A DNA stretch of 64,000 bases from Fodinibacter sp963811825 (GTDB lineage: Bacteria; Actinomycetota; Actinomycetes; Actinomycetales; Dermatophilaceae). The stretch lies in contig CAWESS010000020.1 in the NCBI GenBank assembly GCA_963811825.1, forward strand, positions 1 to 64,000. Direction: 5' to 3'. Within the stretch, counting starts at the first letter, position 1. Every line of letters begins with the position of its first letter. A model generated the notes under the pieces. That model was not told where the DNA came from. It did not search any database and worked only from the letters and a program-made list of their open reading frames with translations. Below are positions 1 through 8,313 of the stretch, one piece after another. A program made the translations under genes and the position numbers.

Positions 1-849
<849 letters not shown>

Positions 850-853
<4 letters not shown>

Positions 854-1074
854 GGCGACCTCGGTGGCTTGTCGAGCCCGTGCCGTCGCTCCTCCGGCAC
901 GTCCATCGCGTCGCAGAGGGCGAACCACACGTCGCGCGGCGGCCGTCCACCCTCGAGGGCCTCGAGCGCCGTGCGCCCGCCGAGCACGGCCAGGTGCGTC
1001 GAGCCGGCCAGCGAGTGGGCGTAGGCAGCACCGAACTCGTCCTCGGCGAGGGCCCAGAACCGGGAGATGCGCAT
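850..1074 (-). CDS. DUF3046 family protein
   Basis: Small 74-residue protein that begins MRISRFWALAEDEFG and contains the conserved core LGGRTALEAL...VWFALCDAMDVP of the DUF3046 family. Members are restricted to Actinobacteria and are usually encoded close to recA/recX; no function is established. The ATG at 1074 is the only good start, since the ORF upstream lacks family similarity. The stop overlaps the start of the ABC ATPase gene. Its presence at the end of the clgR-side backbone suggests that recA lies further along the minus strand, outside the window. Confidence 0.85.
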
Positions 1075-1165
1075 CCGCGGATCGTATGCCGTGGCTCGCC
1101 TCCCGACGTCACCGGCATCGACACGGCGGCCCGTCATCGGCTTCGCCGTGAAGGCCGCGCCAACG

Positions 1166-1172
1166 GCATACT
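1166..1172 (+). promoter_or_regulatory. Candidate -10 element for aguB (leaderless)
   Basis: CATACT at 1167-1172 lies 7 nt before the ATG at 1180, the spacing expected when transcription begins at or next to the start codon. No ribosome-binding site precedes the ATG. Inference from pattern only. Confidence 0.4.
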
Positions 1173-1179
1173 GACCCGC

Positions 1180-2154
1180 ATGCGCCTGATCACCGCCGCT
1201 GGGGTGCCTGCCTCCCTCGCCCGTGTCCATGAGCCCACCTCGCCTCCCGTCCGGGTCGGCCTCGTCCAGCACGCCTGGGACGCCGATGCTGACGCGCTGC
1301 GCGCGACCCTGCACGACGGCATCCGGACGGCCGCCGACGCGGGGGCGAGCATCGTCTTCCTCCCCGAGCTGACGCTGTCGCGCTACCCCGCCGACGCGTT
1401 GCCGACGGGACGCCCGGACGCGACCGCCGAGTCCCTGACGGACGGGCCGACGGTGACGTTCGCGCGGGAGGCGGCCGCGGCATCCGGCGTGCTCGTCCAC
1501 GCCTCGCTCTTCGAGCGCGCTCCGGCCCCCGACGGCAGCGACGACGAGCTGGGTTTCAACACGGCGATCCTCGTCGCGCCGAGCGGTGAGCTCCTGGCGC
1601 ACACCCGCAAGACGCACATCCCGGTGACCGCGGGCTACTACGAGGACAAGTACTTCCGGCAGGGCCCTGCGGAGGGCGCCTACCCCGTGCACGAGGTCGC
1701 CGTCGTCGACCCGCCGCTGCGACTCGGGATGCCGACCTGCTGGGACGAGTGGTTCCCCGAGGTCGCGCGCGCCTACGGGCTGGCCGGCGCCCAGGTGCTG
1801 GTCTACCCGACGGCGATCGGCTCCGAGCCCGACCACCCCGAGTTCGACACGCAGCCGCTGTGGCAGCACACGATCGTCGGGCACGCCATCGCCAACGGGG
1901 TCTTCGTCGTCGTGCCCAACCGCTACGGCACCGAGGGCCTCATCACCTTCTACGGCACCTCGTTCATCGCCGACCCCTACGGCCGGGTGCTCGTGCAGGC
2001 CCCCCGCGACGAGGCCGCGGTGCTCGTCGCCGACCTCGACCTCGCCCAGGGCCGTGACTGGATCGACCTCTTCCCCTTCCTGTCGACCCGCCGCCCCGAC
2101 TCCTACGCCGCCCTGACCGAGCCGGTGCGCCCCGAGCACCGCCGGGAGGCCTGA
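1180..2154 (+). CDS. aguB: N-carbamoylputrescine amidase (nitrilase superfamily)
   Basis: Hydrolyses N-carbamoylputrescine to putrescine, CO2 and ammonia, the second step of the agmatine route. The 324 residues carry the nitrilase triad: Glu in FLPELTLSRY, Lys in HTRKTHIP and Cys in PTCWDEWFPE, followed by the stretch YPTAIGSEP typical of carbamoylputrescine amidases. The ATG at 1180 leaves about 25 residues before the domain, slightly long for the family; a later GTG start is possible. The stop is 1 nt before the agmatine deiminase start, so the pair forms an operon that would convert agmatine fully to putrescine. Confidence 0.9.
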   Translation: MRLITAAGVPASLARVHEPTSPPVRVGLVQHAWDADADALRATLHDGIRTAADAGASIVFLPELTLSRYPADALPTGRPDATAESLTDGPTVTFAREAAAASGVLVHASLFERAPAPDGSDDELGFNTAILVAPSGELLAHTRKTHIPVTAGYYEDKYFRQGPAEGAYPVHEVAVVDPPLRLGMPTCWDEWFPEVARAYGLAGAQVLVYPTAIGSEPDHPEFDTQPLWQHTIVGHAIANGVFVVVPNRYGTEGLITFYGTSFIADPYGRVLVQAPRDEAAVLVADLDLAQGRDWIDLFPFLSTRRPDSYAALTEPVRPEHRREA

Positions 2155-2155
2155 G

Positions 2156-3205
2156 GTGAGCGCCGTCGAGGGCTGGCGGATGCCGGCCGAGTGGGCCGCG
2201 CACGAGCGCACCTGGATGGCGTGGCCGTCGTCGGGCTACACCCTCGGGGAGACCGACACGGCCGCCGACGAGGCACGGGCCACCTGGGCGGACGTCGCGC
2301 TCGCGGTGTCACGCTTCGAGCCGGTCACCCTCGTCGTCGACCCGGATGCCGTCGACGTCGCCCGCCGCTGGGTCGGCGAAGGGCGCCACGGCCACTACCG
2401 CGTGGACCTGCTCGAGGCACCGCTCGACGACGCGTGGATGCGCGACATCGGGCCGACGTTCGTCATCGGCCCCGAGGGTGGGCTCGGCGCGGTCGACTGG
2501 GTGTTCAACGGGTGGGGCGCCCAGGAGTGGGCCACCTGGGATGCCGACGCACGCGTCGGCGAGTTCGTCGCGGGCCGGTCCGGGGCGACACGGGTGGCGA
2601 GCGAGCTCGTCAACGAGGGCGGCGGCATCCACGTCGACGGCCTGGGCACCGTGCTGCTCACCGAGACCGTGCAGCTCGACCCCGGCCGCAACCCGGGCCT
2701 GACCCGCGCCGACGTCGAGGCCGAGATGGCGCGCACCATCGGCGCGACGACGTGCATCTGGCTGCCACGAGGGCTGACCCGCGACTACGACGAGTTCGGC
2801 ACCCGGGGTCACGTCGACATCGTGGCGACGTTCGCCTCCCCCGGTGTCGTGCTGCTGCACTGGCAGGGCGACCCGGCCCACCCCGACCACGAGGTGTCCG
2901 TCGAGCTCGAGGGGCTGCTGTCGTCGGCGCGTGACGCCCGTGGCGAGCTGCTCGAGGTCGTGCGCGTGCCGGCACCGAGGACGCTCGAGGACGAGGACGG
3001 CCTCGTCGACTGGTCGTACATCAACCACCTCGTCGTCAACGACGGGGTCGTCGCCTGCACGTACGACGACCCGCAGGACACCGACTCGCTCGCGCTGCTC
3101 GAGAAGGCGTATGCCGGCCGGCAGGTCGTCGGCGTCGACGCGCGTCCGCTGTTCGCCCGGGGCGGCGGCATCCACTGCATCACCCAGCAGCAGCCCCGCA
3201 CCTGA
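2156..3205 (+). CDS. aguA: Agmatine deiminase
   Basis: Converts agmatine to N-carbamoylputrescine and ammonia; cytosolic, peptidylarginine-deiminase fold. The protein is 349 residues, normal for the family. Visible motifs are WMRDIGPTFV (substrate-binding Asp), NEGGGIHVDG, GTRGHVDIVA, and the C-terminal GGGIHCITQQQP that contains the catalytic Cys. The GTG start lies 1 nt after the aguB stop, so translation is probably coupled. With aguB it gives a complete agmatine-to-putrescine pathway for polyamine supply or nitrogen scavenging. No arginine decarboxylase gene is in the window. Confidence 0.95.
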   Translation: MSAVEGWRMPAEWAAHERTWMAWPSSGYTLGETDTAADEARATWADVALAVSRFEPVTLVVDPDAVDVARRWVGEGRHGHYRVDLLEAPLDDAWMRDIGPTFVIGPEGGLGAVDWVFNGWGAQEWATWDADARVGEFVAGRSGATRVASELVNEGGGIHVDGLGTVLLTETVQLDPGRNPGLTRADVEAEMARTIGATTCIWLPRGLTRDYDEFGTRGHVDIVATFASPGVVLLHWQGDPAHPDHEVSVELEGLLSSARDARGELLEVVRVPAPRTLEDEDGLVDWSYINHLVVNDGVVACTYDDPQDTDSLALLEKAYAGRQVVGVDARPLFARGGGIHCITQQQPRT

Positions 3206-3212
3206 CCTCTCG

Positions 3213-4076
3213 CTACCCGTTCGCGAGGCGCTCGAGGACGGCGCGCAGCGGGGGCCAGGCGTCGCGCCCGCGGCGCGTCACGGCATACGCGCGCAGTGAC
3301 ACGACGGGGTCGGCGAGCGGCAGCACCCGCACGCCCCGGCCGGTCCGACGGTGGCGCGGCAGCAGCGCGACCCCGAGCCCGGCGACGATGAGGTCCTCGA
3401 CGAGCTCGAGGGCGTCGATGCGGTGCACGACCTTCGGGGCGAAGCCCGCCATCGACGCGAGCAGGCGGAGCACGTCCTCGTCGGCCGTGTGGCGCGAGTT
3501 GACGATGAAGGGGTGGTCGGCGAAGTCGGCGAGCGCCTCCCCGGCGACGGCGCGTGGCACGGCGAGCCCCCACTCGTCCGACCACAGGGGCGTGATCTGG
3601 TGCTCACTGCGCCACGACGCCGGCGCCAGCGTGTAGTCGTAGGTGAGGGCGAGGTCGACGTCGTCGCGGGCGAGCAGGTCGAGGGCCTCGATCGGTTCGT
3701 ACTCGTTGACGCGCACCTCGATGCCGGGATGCCGCTGGGCGAGGTCGTCGATGACGGGCACCAGCGAGCGCCGGATCGCCGTGGCGAACCCGGCGACCCG
3801 CACGGCACCGACGGGTTCGGATGCCGGGTCGAGGTCACCGCGCGCGGCGTCGACCGCCGCGAGGATCGTCACGGCGTGCTCGGCCAGCCGGTGCCCGGCA
3901 GGGGTGAGCCGCACCCGCCGCCCGTCCGGCTCGACGAGGGGGGTGCCGGCGTCGCGGGCGAGGGCGGCGATGCCCTGCGAGACGGTGGAGGTGCTCGTGT
4001 GCAGCTCGGCCGCCACCTCGTGCATCGAGCCGAGCCGCGAGAGCTCGAGCAGCAGGCGCAGTCGCGAGAGGTCCAT
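3213..4076 (-). CDS. LysR-family transcriptional regulator
   Basis: 287-residue LysR-type regulator. The N-terminal winged helix-turn-helix is visible as LLLELSRLGSMHEVAAELH followed by TSTSTVSQGIAALARDAG, and the periplasmic-binding-like effector domain spans about residues 90-287. It is divergent from an EamA-family exporter, the classical arrangement in which the regulator controls its neighbour. A T-N11-A palindrome sits in the gap between the two genes. An AACAAT box ends 6 nt before the ATG, so the transcript may be leaderless. Ligand unknown; an amino acid or related metabolite would fit the neighbour. Confidence 0.9.
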   Translation of the reverse strand: MDLSRLRLLLELSRLGSMHEVAAELHTSTSTVSQGIAALARDAGTPLVEPDGRRVRLTPAGHRLAEHAVTILAAVDAARGDLDPASEPVGAVRVAGFATAIRRSLVPVIDDLAQRHPGIEVRVNEYEPIEALDLLARDDVDLALTYDYTLAPASWRSEHQITPLWSDEWGLAVPRAVAGEALADFADHPFIVNSRHTADEDVLRLLASMAGFAPKVVHRIDALELVEDLIVAGLGVALLPRHRRTGRGVRVLPLADPVVSLRAYAVTRRGRDAWPPLRAVLERLANG

Positions 4077-4106
4077 GCGGCCATTGTTCCGTGATCGCGA
4101 ACGGTA

Positions 4107-4129
4107 TGTCCATGATGTTCACGTGGACA
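4107..4129. promoter_or_regulatory. LysR-type operator (T-N11-A palindrome)
   Basis: Perfect inverted repeat TGTCCA - 11 nt - TGGACA in the gap between the LysR gene (start 4076) and the exporter gene (start 4160). This matches the T-N11-A consensus of LysR regulators in position and form. Seen directly; the binding protein is inferred. Confidence 0.65.
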
Positions 4130-4159
4130 CGAACGGATGCCGTGTCGTTGACTGGAGCC

Positions 4160-5101
4160 ATGTCCCGACACTCCGCCCGCGCCGGCGCCTCGATGGCCGT
4201 GGTCTCCATGCTCTGCGTCCAGCTCGGTCTGGCCGCCTCCGTCGGACTCATCGACGAGCTCGGGTCATCCGGAGCGGCGTGGCTGCGGCTGGGTTGGGCA
4301 GGGGTGCTGCTGCTGCTCATCGTGCGTCCGAGACCGTCGATGTTCACCCGCGAGTCCCTGTGGGCGGGTGCCGCGCTCGGCGTCGCGACCGCCGGGGTCA
4401 CCCTCCTCTTCATGGCTGCCATCGCGCGACTGCCGCTCGGCACGGCGAGCGCCATCGAGTTCCTGGGTCCCCTCGGGGTGGCCATCGCCCGCAGCCGCGG
4501 CGTGGCCCGCGCCTGGGCCCTCGTGGCAGCCGCGGGTGTGCTGCTGCTCACCGAGCCGTGGGCGGGCACGGCCGACCCGGTGGGGGTGGCCTGCGCCCTC
4601 GGTGCAGCGGTGTGCTGGGCCGCCTACATCCTGCTGACCCAGCGCGTCGGCGACTCCGTGAGCGGCATCGCCGGGCTCGCCATCTCGATGCCCGTGGCGG
4701 CGGTCGTCGCGACGTTCGTGGCCGGCCCCGGGGTCGTCGGGCAGCTCACCCCGCAGCTGCTCCTCATCGGGCTCGGGCTGGCCGTCCTGCTCCCCGTCGT
4801 GCCCTTCATCCTCGAGCTGCTCGCGCTTCGCCGCCTGACCACCGCCGCCTTCGGCACGCTGATGGCGCTGGAGCCGGCGTTCGCCCTGCTCGTCGGATTC
4901 GTCGCGCTGGCCCAGGTGCCGAGTGGGCTCGCCGTCGCCGGCATCGGCCTCGTCGTCGCCGCGGGAGTGGGGGCCGAGCGAAGCGGTGCCCGGGTGCCGG
5001 GGTCAGTCCCGGCGGGTGCCGTCGATCACGTGGCCGAACATCCGCCCGTCGGGGTCGAGCCGGGCCAGGAGGGCGTCGCCGATCTCCGTCAGCTCACGTA
5101 G
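4160..5101 (+). CDS. EamA/RhtA-family drug/metabolite exporter
   Basis: Integral membrane transporter of the DMT superfamily, about 313 residues with roughly ten hydrophobic segments in two EamA repeats; family-like stretches are LGTASAIEFLGPLGVA and FGTLMALEPAFALLVG. RhtA-type members export threonine/homoserine and other small metabolites; the substrate here is unknown. The ATG at 4160 (MSRHSARAG) was chosen because upstream in-frame ATGs overlap the LysR operator. The last 33 codons overlap the convergent MarR gene by 99 nt and look unlike family C-termini, so a lost stop or a frame error near 5000 is possible. Confidence 0.85.
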   Translation: MSRHSARAGASMAVVSMLCVQLGLAASVGLIDELGSSGAAWLRLGWAGVLLLLIVRPRPSMFTRESLWAGAALGVATAGVTLLFMAAIARLPLGTASAIEFLGPLGVAIARSRGVARAWALVAAAGVLLLTEPWAGTADPVGVACALGAAVCWAAYILLTQRVGDSVSGIAGLAISMPVAAVVATFVAGPGVVGQLTPQLLLIGLGLAVLLPVVPFILELLALRRLTTAAFGTLMALEPAFALLVGFVALAQVPSGLAVAGIGLVVAAGVGAERSGARVPGSVPAGAVDHVAEHPPVGVEPGQEGVADLRQLT

Positions 5102-5500
5102 CTGGGCACGCGTCAGCGGGTCGAGGACGAACTCGCGAACCGCGTCGACGTGACCCGGGGCAGCGGCGACGACGACGTCCCAGCCGGCCGCCGTCAGCCG
5201 CGCGTTGGTGGCCCTCCGGTCCTGCGGACAGGGGAACCGCTCGACGAGGCCGCGCCCCTCGAGGCGCGAGACGACGTGGGAGAGCCGGGGCAGGGTCGCG
5301 TTGGTGCGGTGGGCCAGGGCCGTCATCCGCAGGGTCCGCTCGGGCGCCTCGGACAACATCGCGAGGGTGAAGTAGTCGAAGTGGCTCAGTCCCGAGTCGC
5401 GACGCAGCTGGGAGTCGAGCACCCCGGGAAGCAGCTCGACGACGCCGACGAGTCGCAGCCAGGCGTCCCGTTCCTGCGGGTCGAGCCACCGGGTCTCCAT
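5003..5500 (-). CDS. MarR-family transcriptional regulator
   Basis: 165-residue winged-helix regulator. The DNA-binding region is visible as LRMTALAHRTNATLPRLSHVV and SRLEGRGLVERFPCPQDRRATN, whose DRR in the wing is a MarR hallmark. It starts at the ATG at 5500: the -10 box TATGAT lies exactly 6 nt upstream, and an inverted repeat overlaps the promoter, which implies autoregulation. It converges on the EamA gene with 3' overlap. Effector and targets are unknown. Confidence 0.9.
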   Translation of the reverse strand: METRWLDPQERDAWLRLVGVVELLPGVLDSQLRRDSGLSHFDYFTLAMLSEAPERTLRMTALAHRTNATLPRLSHVVSRLEGRGLVERFPCPQDRRATNARLTAAGWDVVVAAAPGHVDAVREFVLDPLTRAQLRELTEIGDALLARLDPDGRMFGHVIDGTRRD

Positions 5501-5506
5501 GACCTG

Positions 5507-5540
5507 ATCATAGGCGCGTGCTTGAACGGACAAGCGTTCA
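5507..5540 (-). promoter_or_regulatory. marR-type promoter with palindromic operator
   Basis: On the minus strand TATGAT (5512-5507) precedes the ATG by 6 nt, giving a leaderless transcript. Immediately upstream is the perfect inverted repeat TGAACG - 6 nt - CGTTCA (5523-5540), covering the -35 region where a bound repressor would block transcription. Confidence 0.6.
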
Positions 5541-5578
5541 TTGGAGGCAATGCCGGTCGGCCCCCGAGGGCGGCGGGC

Positions 5579-6657
5579 CTAGGGACAGCTCGGCAGCGGG
5601 ACCGGGAACGTCCTCGAGGTGTGCATGACCTCGAAGCACGGCGACCCGCTGAGGTCCCAGACGACGTCGGCACCGGGCAGGGGCGCGAGGCGGTCGTCGG
5701 GGTCGAACCCGTTGCCGTGTGCGACGTTTCGGCGCACCTGGCCCCCGTCCGGGGTGGGGTCGAGCCGGCCGTCGAGTGCCTGCACCTCGGCGGGGAGGCC
5801 CACGACACCGATGCCCGCGCTGCGGTTTCCCGACACGACGTTGTCGATGATGTCCACGCGGTCCCCGGCGACGTTGACGACCCCGACCCCACCGGGCAGG
5901 CGACCGAGCAGGCCGTCAGCGGGGTCCACGGTGTTCGGCTCGTTGTTCCCCGACAGGACGTTGCCACGGATGACGACGTCGTCGGTCACGGTGACCGCAC
6001 GTCCCGGGGAGATCTGCACCACCGCCCCGATCGCGTTCCGGGTCGAGACGTTGTCCTCGACGACGACCCGCTGGGAGAGCTCGACCTCGAGCCCGATCGT
6101 GTTGCCGTGGGCCCTGTTGTGGTCGACGAGCACGTCGGTGCACTGCCCGACGTAGACACCGGAGTCGAACGAGCCGCTCACGGAGTTGTGGTCGACCCGG
6201 CCGTGGGTGCAGCGCACCGGGAACAGCCCGTAGAGCGGGTTGTCGACGTAGCGCGTGCCCGTGAGCCGGAAGTGGTCGACCCCGCTCACCTGCACGCCGT
6301 AGCGCTCGTAGCCGCGCACGGTCAGGCCCTCGAGCGTGAACCCATTGATCCGGCTGCCGTCGGTGCTCCGCACCCGGATGCCGTGTGGGAGAGCCAAGCC
6401 CGTCCCGTCGAGCACCGCCCCGATCGGGCCTCGGATGGTGAGCCCGGGCGTCGTGACGTTCACCGACTCGCGGTAGGTGCCCGCCGGCACGACGACCGTG
6501 TCGCCCGGGTCGGCCGCGTCGACGGCTGCCTGGATGGTGGTCGTGACGACGACGACGTCCTCATCCGGCGCGGGCGCTGGGCAGCACGGCCAGCACCGCC
6601 ACCAGCGACGGACACCACGGATGCCGTGGCCCTCGCGGAGCGGGTGGTGGTCGCCAT
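5579..6657 (-). pseudogene. Secreted right-handed beta-helix protein (frame broken twice)
   Basis: About 358 residues if two frame breaks are repaired. The start ATG at 6657 leads into a signal peptide whose hydrophobic core LVAVLAVLPSARA is in a second frame. The mature part begins with VVVPAGTYRESV and continues with repeated short strands such as VRGYERYGVQVSG and VVVEDNVSTRNAIG, characteristic of NosD/pectate-lyase-like parallel beta-helices. Breaks lie near 6606 and 6567, both removable by deleting one base. The start is 1 nt after the stop of the HAF-repeat gene, so they form a two-gene unit. A carbohydrate-binding or carbohydrate-acting surface role is a guess. Confidence 0.7.
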
Positions 6658-6658
6658 C

Positions 6659-7829
6659 TCAGCTCACCGCCTTGCCGATGACCGAGGCACAGCGCCAGAT
6701 CGTCGGGACGGACGTGTCGTCGACCCAGAGCGTCCCGCCGACTGGCATCCTGGGCGTCGCTCACGGCGTGGGTGATCGACGTCGCCGTGTCCCAGTCCCC
6801 GTCGAGGGTCGGGAGCATCAGCAGGTCGCCGGACCCGGTCCAGACGAACGCGTGCCAGAGGGGGAAGTCCTCGTTCGGCATCTCGACGGCGCCGGTGGCC
6901 CAGCCCCCGTCGGAGACACCCAGTGCGAACGAGGTCTGCATCCCGGCGACCACGTCACCCATGCGGTGCACCTTCCGGTCGTCGAGCGACCAGTACGCCG
7001 CGACGGTGTACTGGATGGCGTCGATGTCGGCGTACCCGACCGCACGCCGGTCGTCGTTGACGTTGAAGGCGTGCGCTCCGGGCCCGGCCTCCTCGAGGTT
7101 GAGGATCCGCGGCGTCCACGCCACCGGGTCCAGGTCCCCCCAGTGCTCGCGCGCGTCGACCCCGCCGTAGTCCCGGCGGTCGGGCGTGAGGCGGCCACGG
7201 AACGTGGACCCCACGATATCCCCCTGGTTGTTGATGCCGGCGGCCCAGGCGCTGGAGCCGTCGCTGGTGCCGCCGAGCCGTGGGAGACGTTCCGCCGCCG
7301 TGTAGGGCGGGGTCCAGCGCAGTGGGTGGGCGAACCCGTTGGCCGCGGCGCCGTCCCCGACGGCCGCCCCGGACTCGTTGATCCTGCGGGCCCCGCCCCA
7401 GTCGCCTCCGATGCCCGGCAGCCAGGTGACGGTCCCCGAGTCGAGGTCGGCGACGTACCCGCGGTAGCGGTCGGTGGACGGGTCGTACCCGTCACCCACC
7501 GCGACGTGGTGGTCGTTGACGTCCCCAAGTCCCCCGTCCTCGATCGCCACCGGCAGGCCGTGCGCGACCCCGTCGACCCAGTAGGTGGGTCGCAGGATCC
7601 CCGAGGCGTCGCGCGAGGCCCCGACGGCGAGGCCGTCGGACGCAAAGGCGAGCACCTCTCCCCCGGGGTTCGCACCCGAGCCGTCGAGCGACGGCAACAG
7701 GTCGATGCCGCAGCCCGAGGGGACGGCGGCGGCCGGTGCTGCGGTGAGGACGGCGGCCGCCCAGGTGGCAGCGGCGAAGGCGAGTGCCGCGGTGGCGGTG
7801 ATGGTTCGGCGGCCGGGTCGTGTGTTCAT
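6659..7829 (-). CDS. Secreted HAF-repeat protein (one frame break near 3' end)
   Basis: About 389 residues. The signal peptide begins MNTRPGRRTITATAALAF and ends near AAPAAAVPS. The rest consists of repeats with the HAF extracellular-repeat pattern: a Trp/His-Ala-Phe-x-Trp strand (PLWHAFVWTG) followed by xLPxLxGDWxxAxxI (LLMLPTLDGDWDTATSI). The ATG at 7829 follows a strong GAGGAGG ribosome-binding site. Near 6745 the frame slips; after it the other frame continues VGGTLWVDD and stops at 6659. Function of HAF proteins is not established. It is coupled to the beta-helix gene downstream. Confidence 0.75.
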
Positions 7830-7959
7830 GGTGCCCTCCTCGGGGCGGACGGATGTGTCCTTCCACGGTGACGACGCACCGGGTCGTGCGCCTCCCTGAA
7901 ACCACTGATTTCGCAGGCGGACCCTCGCTTCGGCACCCGGGCCGGTGCCACCATCAGGT

Positions 7960-8313
7960 GTGGGCCGCACGGTGCTCCTCGTGGACGACCATCCAGGCTT
8001 TCGCCGGATGGCCCGGCTGCTGCTGCAGAGCGGTGGCTACGAGGTGGTCGGCGAGGCGGCGAGCGCGACCGAGGCCATCGCCCGTGCCCGTGACCTCGTG
8101 CCCGAACTCGTGCTGCTCGACGTGCTGCTGCCCGACGGCAACGGGGCCGACGTCGCCAGGACGCTCGCCGACCTGCCAAATCCGCCCGGCGTGGTGCTCA
8201 CGTCGAGCTACCCGCAGGGCGGTTTCGGGGCGCAGCTGTCGACGCTTCCGGTGCTCGGTTTCGTGCCCAAGGAAGAGCTGACCGTCGGTCGACTGGCCGA
8301 GCTGTTCGGATGA
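7960..8313 (+). CDS. Stand-alone receiver-domain response regulator
   Basis: 117-residue CheY-like protein with no output domain. The acidic pair is in LLVDDHPG, the phospho-acceptor Asp is in LLDVLLPDG (about residue 54), and the conserved Ser/Thr and Lys are in LTSSY and VPKEEL. The start is uncertain: a GTG 15 nt upstream (7945) is equally possible and neither has a clear ribosome-binding site. The stop overlaps the histidine kinase ATG (ATGA). In a receiver / kinase / LuxR-regulator operon it may act as a phosphate sink or as a second target of the kinase. Confidence 0.85.
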   Translation: MGRTVLLVDDHPGFRRMARLLLQSGGYEVVGEAASATEAIARARDLVPELVLLDVLLPDGNGADVARTLADLPNPPGVVLTSSYPQGGFGAQLSTLPVLGFVPKEELTVGRLAELFG

